DNA of 64,000 nucleotides from Siphonodentalium dalli (Eukaryota; Mollusca; Scaphopoda; Gadilida; Siphonodentaliidae): the NCBI GenBank assembly GCA_032622095.1, contig CP136068.1:128287989-128351988 (forward strand), given 5' to 3'. Made by a program: the position numbers and the translations under genes. The stretch's first letter is position 1; every line of letters begins with the position of its first letter. Shown piece after piece: positions 33,401 to 41,883 of the stretch. The notes under the pieces are model-generated. The model did not search any database and had not been told where the DNA came from. It saw only the letters and a program-made list of their open reading frames with translations.

Positions 33401-36308
33401 GAAGATCTGTCTGTGTGTGTGTAGGGTGTGTGTGTGTGTGTGTGTGTGTTCGCGATGAACTCGAAAACGACCGACCCGATTTCGATGAAACTTCGTATGT
33501 GAGGATACTATCGGTCGGGAAGTGGCATAGGCATATTAATTTTCAGATCCGAGGTCAACTTTTCACGTGCCGAGGTCAAATCTGTTTTTACGCTGTGTTA
33601 CGGGACTTTCATTTGAGTTCGGTGCTTACAAATCGATTCGAAACAGCGCGAATAATAAAATGCCAGTCATAATAATGACACTGTGAGAATCTTTCGTGTT
33701 TCCTCTTTCCAACGATATATAATGCGTGTGTATCGGTTTTAGTTATCTGCCTCAATTATCAAGAAGAAGTGGTACTATCTTCCATCAGGATAAAAACAAT
33801 GCGTAACTTCTATGACGTCGTTAGAGGTCATAACGTTAGATCACGTTAACGCCTAACCGGCCGATGCATTTGACTGTTTCAGACGTCTTGGCGATATCTC
33901 GGGCACCAATGGTAATTTATCTTTACGTAGAAACTTGATAATTAATGAGCGTGTGAATATGAGGCGCGTTTATATACTTGAGTGGAAATAAAATCGGGTT
34001 AAACTGGCGGATTTTTACGGACGAAATTTGATGCATAGGGTATCTTGGTATCCGCTGGGCCGATTTCCCGGTATCCGCTGGGCCGATTTCCACCATTTTT
34101 GGGGTGTTGGTGTTTGACCCCACATGACCTTGACCTTCAAAATGGTCAATTCAAGGTCAAAGCCCGGACGAAGTCGGGTCACCTTCTAGTTTTATATAAA
34201 GATAGACAATCAGTCAATTAGTTTTGTTGAATTATGTAGATCAAGCCATGAATCTCCACCCTGGCTAACTCCCGTAGAGATCATATTCCACCAGTACAAA
34301 ACCTTGGAACTTTTTGAAGTTTTGATAGGGAACCTTCTAAAGTCGAAAAAATAACGCGGGAAATATATTTCTTAGTTATTGTCTGGTCCTTACTAATGTA
34401 CTTCTCTGTAGGCGAAGGTCCCAACTCGAAATTTCACGATTTAAGTGAATTTGAGAGTGATTTTGCTTTGCGTCGCTTACAATTATGGAATTTTCCCTGG
34501 GTAATTACTTAAATGTTTTTTGTTTTTTTTTGCGATATCGGCTCACAAAATTCACAGAAAAGCATAAAATTTCGACTGTGAAGTACATTATTAAGTAACA
34601 GATACTAACTAAGAAATATATTCCAAGTATTTTTTATTTTGACTTTATAAAGTTCCAGGTCCAAACTTCAGAAAGTTCCAAGGTTTTGTACTGGTGGAAT
34701 ATGGTATCTACGGGCGTTAGCCAGGGTGAGATTCATGACATGGTCTATAGTATCATGCAGCTTATCAAGACTCTGACAACTGTCATCATTTGGCCGGTTG
34801 ACAGGACGATTATTGATTTTTTTTATTGATGACAAATGATATAACAACAAAATTATGAACAAGTATATGATAAGTATTGTACAGGAGCAGCATGACCATA
34901 GTTGGTCGTCTTCCTGCTGCCCCGGAATGATATATATACATAAGGCCGGTAGACAGGACGATTATTGTACGGGTTGTACTTAATGATGCATAATCCGAAT
35001 TAACGCTCCCAAGTTAATATTTCTTTGGCTTCTGTGGTAAACGATATTCGATTTGAGTCGAGGAACCCACCCATCAAAGCTCAGATTAATCAGATATCGA
35101 TTTTTTTTAATTTGTTATTTCTCGAGATGTGGAGTTATTGGTGGCTTGGTAATAAGTCGTCAACCCGACGGTTTCTGACCAAATTGTGGATGAAGATAGA
35201 TAACTCTAAACTAAAGTGGTTTGGCATCAAATATATTGACAATCCGGCCAAATGTCGTCGAAAAAAATATTTATAAATAACAAGTTTTGGACAATTTTAT
35301 ACTATAGCTGAATATGGCTAAATCGATTATGATAACTGGAGGGGCATTTAAAAATGTTGTTGTTATTCGAATCTAATTATATGGGGACCATCGAATCGGA
35401 TTTAGTACATTTAATCTGGCAGATCGTGAAAAGCGAAAATCTCGCTGCGCATGATTATCCACGCACTGCGTTCACGGTTTTCGGTAATCAGAATATCGTT
35501 ATTTCTGTGAAACGATTTGTTTTGATCTGCATGAATTTTACAACAACGAATACATGTAGTCGCAACTCTATCCCCAATTTGAATGTAGTTGTATTCCGTA
35601 GGTTCGTGGGTACAAAAACATTTACATTTAACGTCGAATTAAGAAATATGAAAGTGTCGTTTTACTACACTGATATAGAATAGTCCATAAAATATCTATA
35701 CGAAATTACCGCATGACCTAATGACCTAAATTGACTTTAGTAGACACTTCAATAGCACAATTGTTGCGAGGTGACACAATTGATACGATATGCCGTTGTC
35801 GCGTCATAACATACACCGTAAATCGGTGCTATCAATGGAATTAAAATCGGATTGTTGGCCCATATTTCCTGATATTTTGTGATCAAAGAACACGATCCAT
35901 ACATAATTATTGGATCGAATAACTCGTCAAATAACACTACACGTAATCTGATTATTTTATGCGGAACGTCGGCTAAGGAGTGGTGACAAATTTCTTTCAT
36001 ATCTGGATATAATCATCCGCGAAAAATGACTTCTAATTGCACCAGAGCGCTAGGTCCCAGAGGTCATAGGTTGAGGAGTCCAGAATGTTACCTAAATATG
36101 AAAGCGAAATTTGATTGAGGAATACGTTATATATATACGTCATTGCATTCCGACATCGAATATATATCATCACATCATTACAGGTTACATCCGGGATACT
36201 ACTGGATCATATAACATCTACATCTACGCCACTTCCACCATGTTGATTCCGATTGTCTGCGGTTTCTTCGGACTCGGTTTGAAGAAGAAAAGACAGTCCA
36301 GCAGTTAG
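24296..36308 (+). CDS. SLC16/monocarboxylate-transporter-like MFS gene, 4 exons
   Basis: Joining 24296-24473, 28889-29032, 29422-30291 and 36184-36308 gives 1317 bases, 438 residues plus a stop, a usual size for the family. Every junction is GT-AG and all three introns are phase 1. The protein is very hydrophobic with a charged central loop (ESRKASLVELTKQKD onward) between two membrane halves, as in 12-span MFS carriers. SLC16-like signatures are LPKVGSGRMMVA, the ARKKTSAGIAML loop, the EYGWRGAWFLYSG block, and a GYIRDTTGSYN segment before the last spans. The DGGWGW-type motif usual at the start of SLC16 proteins is not seen, so this is a divergent member or an upstream exon was missed. It probably moves small organic acids across a membrane; the substrate cannot be told. 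Start context acgATGG is good. Assignment to MFS is firm, to SLC16 likely. Confidence 0.88.
24848..24923. repeat. Imperfect hairpin, 28-bp arms
   Basis: cgaggcgagagatg at 24848 pairs with the mirrored sequence ending at 24923 (gatgtctctcgcctctcg); gggtaagaaac pairs with gtttcttacc. The loop is about 20 bases (24876-24895) and contains the short dyad gcgctaacgcgc. Confidence 0.75.
25880..25980. mobile_element. Fragment of the CCTGTGCC palindromic family
   Basis: ccctgtgccaatgcattctc near 25896 is answered by gggaatgcattggcctaaca ending near 25975, the same landmarks as at 613-767 and 45000-45200. Only the central part is present. Confidence 0.6.
26322..26830 (+). mobile_element. tRNA-derived SINE
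   Basis: The head resembles a tRNA: GGAGCGGATAGCTCAGTTGG with an A box (tagctcagttgg, 26330-26341) and a B box (ggttcaaatcc, 26384-26394) 54 bases apart, the layout of an internal RNA polymerase III promoter. The arms do not fold into a clean cloverleaf, so it is not a tRNA gene. The body contains cacgttaaagatccctacc and ends around gaacgaagtacaaaacgatc. About 510 bp, in intron 1, same strand as the gene. Confidence 0.75.
26860..27300 (+). repeat. Dispersed repeat, copy 1
   Basis: Landmarks tgttcggggtgcgtgaaact, gaactacgctcgattgtaaa and gaaaataactactttgagcc recur in order at 47280-47610, and the last part again at 49525-49610. No coding potential; family unknown. Confidence 0.65.
28889..29032 (+). 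CDS. Transporter exon 2
   Basis: A 144-base symmetrical exon (phase 1 at both ends) after the acceptor atatccag and before the donor gtaatg. It encodes FIGGLVLPKVGSGRMMVACS, then a span ending ILTASILPG. Confidence 0.85.
29033..29421 (+). other. Transporter intron 2
   Basis: A 389-base phase-1 intron from gtaatg to cattacag. The open frame that runs through its end into exon 3 is chance. No feature seen. Confidence 0.75.
29422..30291 (+). CDS. Transporter exon 3
   Basis: An 870-base symmetrical exon after cattacag and before gtgagt. It carries most of the protein: the IGGGSSVNAVFVF span, ARKKTSAGIAML, YGWRGAWFL, the charged central loop, and the spans from KNVLLMMVCMGCSDFL to LGIMMLVDGCLSVATGSVA. 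Confidence 0.9.
31429..31967 (+). mobile_element. Helitron, non-autonomous, unit 1 (type A)
   Basis: Starts TCTCATATATATTTTG after a host A (31428) and ends CTAG at 31964-31967, preceded by the hairpin gcccggacaacgtcgggc. TC...CTAG ends with a 3' subterminal hairpin are Helitron hallmarks. Inside is a tandem 122-bp unit, about three copies, with gagatctcgg at 31631 and 31753 and a variant at 31875. Confidence 0.85.
31968..32591 (+). mobile_element. Helitron, non-autonomous, unit 2 (type A)
   Basis: Begins TCTCATATATATTTTG immediately after the CTAG of unit 1 and ends CTAG at 32588-32591 with the same hairpin. It has about four 122-bp internal repeats (near 32145, 32267, 32389, 32511) against three in unit 1. 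Confidence 0.85.
32592..33383 (+). mobile_element. Helitron, non-autonomous, unit 3 (type B)
   Basis: Begins TCTATTATATATTTTGGAAG directly after the CTAG of unit 2 and ends CTAG at 33380-33383 after the hairpin cccggacgaagtcggg. The body differs from type A and closely matches unit 4. It carries a TG microsatellite near the start and no helicase or Rep ORF. Confidence 0.85.
33384..34189 (+). mobile_element. Helitron, non-autonomous, unit 4 (type B)
   Basis: A near-identical sibling of unit 3, starting right after its CTAG and ending CTAG at 34186-34189, followed by a host T (34190). Small differences, such as a longer TG run, separate it from unit 3. Confidence 0.85.
34230..34750. mobile_element. 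Palindromic element with ~90-bp inverted ends
   Basis: The left end (ctggctaactcccgtagaga, then ccaccagtacaaaaccttgg) is mirrored at the right (ccaaggttttgtactggtgg, then gggcgttagccagggtgaga). Inner segments are also mirrored (ttcttagttattgtctgg against ccagtt-like/agatactaactaagaa). A fragment of the same end occurs at 37740-37815. Confidence 0.65.
36184..36308 (+). CDS. Transporter exon 4 (terminal)
   Basis: After the acceptor cattacag it encodes YIRDTTGSYNIYIYATSTML, a last span ending VCGFFGLGL, a basic tail KKKRQSSS, and the TAG at 36306-36308. The frame joins exon 3 in phase 1, completing GYIRDTTGSYN. Confidence 0.88.
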
Positions 36309-36378
36309 AGGCGCGTTCCTGCCATGACATTCCTAATATCGGCGTTATGTTGTTGTGTGGCCACGCTATTCTCTTAAT

Positions 36379-36384
36379 AATAAA
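36379..36384 (+). terminator. Polyadenylation signal AATAAA of the transporter
   Basis: AATAAA lies 71 bases after the stop codon, a plausible position for the end of a short 3' UTR. Confidence 0.55.
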
Positions 36385-36783
36385 CGGTTGGATATTTGGT
36401 AGAGTATTAGAATATACCCTCGCGCAAATACGCACATAATAATCGACCTATAAAGTTAAATTGGTAAATAATGTGATTATTTGATTCTGAAATAAGCAGG
36501 TTATATGGAGTCATATCCGTTATTGCGTTTTATGTCGCTGGCCACGGTGAAAACACATGTTAAAGAGCATACACCTGGAAAGTCGTGAGTTGGCATAGTT
36601 GTGTCATTGTCCGCACATAATCTGATTAGAATCGCCTCATTGTGAGTCGATAATGTGACTAAAACGCTATCATTTTCATCACATTATCAAATCAAAATTA
36701 AGAGATTCTAAGCAGACTATATACCTAAATCAAGTTCTATTATAAGCATATAATGTGCGGCTTTTCTGGAAAACAAACGGGTC
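36385..36783. other. No gene seen
   Basis: AT-rich intergenic sequence downstream of the transporter. Confidence 0.4.
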
Positions 36784-37209
36784 GGATTCGTCATCTCCGG
36801 TTTAAACCTCCGAGTTTAAACCTGGTTTTAACCTACATTGGCGGTCCAGCCAAACCGGGTCTAAAGGGTCGTTCAGTTGCCAGCTAATTGACAACTCGAT
36901 TCGGTTATATGATTATGCAATCAAACTACCCTCTTACCAGTCGGACCAAAAGATAGGCCGATATAATGGTTATTGACAAGTCATAAATTATCGTGACCGC
37001 GTGCACGCTCAATGGATTTTTTCCATTGAGAAACAAGTATCGCTCATTGACTATTAATCCGATCTCATGCTGTGTTTAAATCAATTTAACAAAGGGCATG
37101 TCTCTCAGCGCGAGTTTCACGCTCTGTTCATCACTTTGTTTGTGATAGATTTCTGCAAGATGCTTCACCCGCAAAGACAAACTTTTGTGTATTTACATGT
37201 ATATTTGTA

Positions 37210-37330
37210 TATATTAAAGGGTATAGGATCTGTCTATCTGTATGTCCGTTTGTCTGTTCGCAACTGTTCTCCAACACCCCTGGACCGATTTCAATTAAAT
37301 TAGGTGTGGCGATTCGTGTGCTATAACGAC
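37210..37330 (+). repeat. Possible Helitron-related fragment
   Basis: gggtataggatctgtctatc, then a TCTG-rich tract and ctggaccgatttcaattaaa, resembles the start of the Helitron units (gatctgtctgtg, then gaccgatttcgatgaaac). No matching 3' hairpin with CTRR is seen, so this is a fragment or a relative. Confidence 0.35.
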
Positions 37331-38197
37331 ATTAGGCTTTAACAATTTTGATTTAAAAATAAGTAAAATATAATTTTTTTTAAATGAAAAAAATGTGTTC
37401 AATTGTGTAAGGAGTTGAATATAAAAAGAAACAAAATTTAAATTTTAAATTAACATTTGTTTTAAATTTAATTAAATTTAATTTTTAATTAAAATGTTCA
37501 AATGATAAAAATGTGCGCAAAGCCCCTCTGGCGCTGAATAAAGTCTCCATAATCGAGTCAATCCTGGACCAAGAGGACAGTCAAGTAAAGGCAATTTGCT
37601 TATGAGTGCACACCATAAGCGGCATCTGAACTGCTGGAAGTGGGCAACCATGCAGAGGGACAGCTTTTAATACAGAAATATATTACATGCGTTGATTTTT
37701 TTTCAATGTCATAAATTTCCCGTCATGCAGAATATCAAAAAGGTTCCCAGGTTTTGAACTGGTAGAATATTATGCGAATTTATGGGCGTAGCCAGAGTAG
37801 AGTTTTGTGGCATGATCTACATCAAAATAAGTTATCATATTTGACTCATATTGCAATATAAGTTTAGGATTGCAAACTATGTGTATAGCATATCTGGTCA
37901 TGCAGTAGCATCGTTTCGGTGTCAAAATTAAAACGTTGAACCCTTCAAATGAATTCGCAGAAAACACCAGTATTTGTGATTGCCACAAGCCAAACAAAAA
38001 AAACCACAAGATAGTTGTAAAAATCATATATTTAGGAAATTGTCCATATCTGAGCAACGCTCGCGTGCGAATGAATCAACTGTGACATGATCACACCAGT
38101 CGGCAGTCGCCACTTAGACACGCCCTCACTCGAGATTATTTACAGCTCCACCCTTTGACTAATTACTTGACAATTCTAAACCGCGATAAGAAAAGAC

Positions 38198-38527
38198 GGA
38201 TTCGTCATCTCAAGTTTAGCCTCGATAAAGCTGGTTTAGCTGGACCGCCGAATTAGATGGTTTAGTTGCCGGTTTAAGCTTATAAAACGCAAAAACAATA
38301 TTGAAATTGACAAAAACTTATCCCCATGCGCTTTATATGTGTGACTGCTTCTCGCTTATAAATTTCCAATCAAAATATGACCGCTGTCGTAATTATTGAT
38401 TTTCGCAATCAATAAAACGAGGCGGTCCGCATTAGGAAAGTACGTGTAATTATCTCGATGATACAGAGACACTACTGCTAAACCACTGGTCTGGCTGGAC
38501 CAGGTTTAAACCAGAGATGACGAATGC
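38198..38527. mobile_element. Nested short copy of the GGTTTAAACC element
   Basis: Left end ggattcgtcatctcaagttt at 38198 is mirrored by ggtttaaaccagagatgacg ending near 38527. It has the same termini as the surrounding element, about 330 bp, and is non-coding. Confidence 0.5.
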
Positions 38528-38635
38528 GTCACTTATACCTACGGTCTCGGGTTTAAACCACGGTTTTTGCTGACTCACGGCGGTTTAAACCTAGAGGTTT
38601 ACGTAAACCAGGTTTAAACCTGAGATGACGAATCC

Positions 38636-40026
38636 GGCCGCTGAGTATTGAGTATGTCCATAACATATGACACAAACAATATAATTGTTTATCTCAGGGT
38701 TCAGGACGATGTAACGTTGTGGCAGCGGACTCGATTATCAACACTGAGAGGCGCAGTATTGCATGTACCAATTGTTTACCTTTTTTGGTACATATAACCT
38801 TATGCAACACTAACATTTATGGCAACAACATAGCCCCAATGACATTGCTTTTGCATTCATACAACTGAGAAACTACAAATCACAGAGGGATTATATGCAT
38901 AACTTTTGTTGACAAACACTATACATAAGGTAATTTATTGATCAAATACTTTAGCCATTAAACTAATACTGGTCTATTACTCATTTAGAGCGATGTCCAG
39001 CTATTTACACCAAATAGTTTTCTCATTATCTGATTTTCCAACCAGTAATTAGTGGCAAATTTGTTGTCATGAGACCGTCGTTAGCAAATGTTTCTACATA
39101 TGGTCAAAATTTTATTCTGAAATTGGCATCAAATTTCCAATCTTTTGTGTCAGGTTGGAAATTTCCAATAATTGGGATAGCAGTTGGACAGTTCAAACCC
39201 CATGGGAGAGCGCATGGATTTTCGCGAACCTTGATCTTTGGTATGATTCAAGGGGTTGGTTGCAAATTGAAAAGTGGACACCCCCGACAGAGACCATATA
39301 GACACACCCGTGACCGTGCTGCGTCATATACACTGCATGTAAACTCTATCGACATTAGCCAACGATAGTAACTAACACACTTACTTTTGTTGTGAAATGT
39401 TTAGTATGCCTTGACAACAAATCAATATGAAACATAAACGCATTAGTAACTCAACACACACATAATTAGTGACATGACAGTGATGTTGGTGGTGGTGATG
39501 GTTATAGTGGTACATACACGTGTACACTCTAAATCGCGTTGCGCAAACATTTATCCAACAAAATGGTGAATATACCACCACGCGACCATTTGCTAAGTTT
39601 TACCCAATGTTGTGCAACGGACGGTAACAATTTACCCATAATACATAATACATATATACAATTATATTTCCATGGTCAGTTGATCCCTGTTTACCAATTC
39701 CCCAACATACCGCCTAAACCTAAGCCTACAAAATATCGCAAATAATTTCATCCCCCAGATAGAATCGAATTATATTATTGTAAAATCAGCATCCGCGTAT
39801 AACGATATTTCTCGTGTAAAAGTTACGAAAGCGCATTATAATATATATAGGGCCAACCGAAACACAACCGCACCCCAGAAATATACAAATACACAACTCG
39901 TTATAACGACTTACGTGGCTTACGTGACTTACGTGACTTACGTGACTTACGACTTATCGTAAAACAATAAACAGCACAAAATTCACGCACACCCTTTACT
40001 TGGACCAATATATCGGTTATATTGTC
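38636..40026. other. No gene seen; short tandem repeat at 39909-39953
   Basis: The frames at 39069-39368 and 39539-39745 were examined and not called. At 39909-39953 a 10-bp unit, ttacgtgact, is repeated about five times. Confidence 0.45.
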
Positions 40027-40405
40027 CAGGGGCGCCGGAAGAGGGGGGCAGATGGGGCAGCTGCCCCCCACCCCCTGCCCTTGACCAAGGGGGGGCGAGC
40101 GGGGGCAGGACTTGCCCCTTTTCTGGAGACAGAAAATGCTTTTTGTGTGTTTAATCTCGTGTTTTTATAGCAAAATGTGACTTTTTTGGTCCAAATAACA
40201 CCAATTTCACAAGGAATATTAATTTGTTGTCAATTTTATCACAAAACGGCCATAAAAAACAACAAATACCTTTAAAATAGGGATTTTTGCCACAATGAAT
40301 TTATGGTTATTTTCCCGAGTTCGCAGAGAAAATGCCCTTTTTTGCGGAAAAGTGCCCTTTTTGTAGGCTCTGCCCCCCTGCCCTTGGATGCTTCCGGCGC
40401 CCCTG
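40027..40405. mobile_element. Non-autonomous hAT element with perfect 8-bp TSD
   Basis: Ends CAGGGGCGCCGGAAG and CTTCCGGCGCCCCTG are perfect 15-bp inverted repeats. The flanks are identical: atattgtc at 40019-40026 and 40406-40413. Size 379 bp, no transposase. CAGGG ends with an 8-bp duplication are characteristic of hAT transposons. Confidence 0.92.
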
Positions 40406-40553
40406 ATATTGTCCATCTCAATGAGATAATATGCAGAAAAAAACTGATTACTTTGCTGGCCTGGCACGCTTTTCTAATGCTGATGTCGATTCGCCGACTT
40501 CAGTGATTCAACATGCAGTGGTACGAATCGGATGTATCTGTCTCAGGTGATAT

Positions 40554-41058
40554 CACGGCGGGGAATCACTTGGTTTCGAAGTTGGTGAGTACCACGCATT
40601 CAAAATGTGCAAACGCACAAAAACATAATACACGAGAAACTGACACAAAACATAGCAGTTTGACTGTTACGAGAATATGCTAGTTTATTTATGAAACAAG
40701 TTGACAACTTATGTGTTCGGAAATACTTAGTGGTTTTCTATAACATTCTGACCAAAGTTGCCAGTCGGAGGTGCATGGCACACACCAGTCCATACACCTT
40801 GGAGAATTTGTCGACTGACAACTTTGGTCCGAATGTTATAGCAAACAAATATGAATTTAGACATTTTATAATTTTAAATGGTGTATCAGCTTGTTTGAAA
40901 AATAGTATAGCATCTGCTCGTAGCTGTCAAAATAATATGGCATATGTCGTATCTTAGTCTATTATCATCTTCCTCGCGTCTGGTCGCGTTTTATGTCGCC
41001 TCAGCCATTTTGAATGCGTGATACTCATCACCTCGAAACCACATGATTCCCCACCGTG
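40554..41058. mobile_element. Foldback TIR element, 505 bp
   Basis: About 52-bp inverted ends start CACGGCGGGGAATCA and finish TGATTCCCCACCGTG. A 5-bp duplication gatat flanks them (40549-40553 and 41059-41063). Nested inside, ctataacattctgaccaaag near 40739 is mirrored by ctttggtccgaatgttatag near 40825, so much of the element folds on itself. No transposase. Confidence 0.8.
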
Positions 41059-41063
41059 GATAT

Positions 41064-41711
41064 ATAAAGTAATCAATTAAATAAGTCATAAGTGTGCGGA
41101 GTTCGAACTTACTGGTCAGGGACACACATCGATTTCAAATATTGTCGCGGTCCGCCACTTTTTGGCTCAGTCATGATGATGGTCTTTGAAAACTTAGAAT
41201 CTGCTCAGTATTTGGTTTTATTTCCTGATGATAAAGTCGGTTATTATCATGCAGGGATGTTACGCGGTGACAGTCGAGATATAGGTGGGGTTGGTGAGAA
41301 ACTATAACTTGGCGTCGAAATCAGTTGTGAATTTAGACAAAAATATGTTCTGATTGTTTTATTTTCCGACCAGTATTTGCTGTGAAATTTCTCACTTCGT
41401 AATTTATTTTACTGGAATTCCATCAGTTGAAGAAATTTGTTCAACCATAATAGATGCCAGTTTGGAAAACGTTTATGTATCAATTGTTAGAAAATTCCAA
41501 ACCAAGGCGTGCATATACCTGTACACGTTCCCACACAGTGTATGTTTCATGGGGTGGAGTGCAAGCGGAATTCGAAGTGGACACCCCATCTAGGAACGTC
41601 CCTGGTTATTCTTATTATGTATCGTGTGTGTATCGCAATATGCTTGTTCTACTTTTGCGTGAGAAGGCCAACATCCAGCGAATTAAATCGGCGATCGACA
41701 TGATTAACGTC
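41064..41711. other. No gene supported
   Basis: Short frames at 41092-41307 and 41354-41593 show no domain. Faint similarity between 41340-41600 and 39010-39290 (for example tttccgaccagtatttgctg against tttccaaccagtaattagtg, and gaagtggacacccc against aaagtggacaccccc) suggests an old duplicated repeat. Confidence 0.35.
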
Positions 41712-41883
41712 GGATTAACACGACGGCCCGCAATGTTTGGCTTGAATTCGAAAGATTTACTAAACAGGTTTGCAAATGAGCGGGTCAGGTTGGTATATAC
41801 TTACCAACCTGACCCGTCCATTTACAGACCTGTTTACATCACTCGAGTTGACGCCAAACATTGCTGGCCGCCGAGTTAATCCG
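41712..41883. repeat. Palindrome with mirror ORFs
   Basis: Centred near 41798, ggttggta and taccaacc flank a 6-base spacer, and the outer arms match imperfectly (ggattaacacgacggcc against ggccgccgagttaatcc). Both strands therefore translate to nearly the same peptide (TRRPAMFG, RVRL, YQPDP). This explains the overlapping frames at 41454-41879 (+) and 41760-41984 (-). Confidence 0.75.

Larger units (their letters stand above)
30292..36183 (+). other. Transporter intron 3, rich in mobile DNA
   Basis: A 5.9-kb phase-1 intron from gtgagt to cattacag. It holds two diverged ~240-bp units near 30490-30860 (gcaaaacactcg, gacgaggattag), the Helitron array at 31429-34189 and the palindromic element at 34230-34750. 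No other gene is supported: the frames at 35025-35276 and 35354-35683 show no domain. Confidence 0.75.
36784..38635. mobile_element. TIR element with GGTTTAAACC-rich ends
   Basis: Left end GGATTCGTCATCTCCGGTTT at 36784; right end ggtttaaacctgagatgacgaatcc at 38611-38635, its reverse complement. The ends are packed with variants of ggtttaaacc. The interior has no transposase ORF and contains the palindromic-element fragment at 37740 and a smaller nested pair of the same ends. Confidence 0.6.

Noticed and set aside
35354-35683. 109-codon ORF in transporter intron 3
   Set aside because: No domain or splice-supported context; the gene's frames are fully explained without it.
39069-39368. 99-codon ORF with weak similarity to 41354-41593
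   Set aside because: The similarity is patchy and mostly at DNA level; it is better explained by an old repeat than by paired exons.
39539-39745. Possible retropepsin fragment (TDGNNLPII, IQLYFHGQLIP)
   Set aside because: The phrase is faintly protease-like, but there is no DTG/DSG motif or flanking retroelement sequence.
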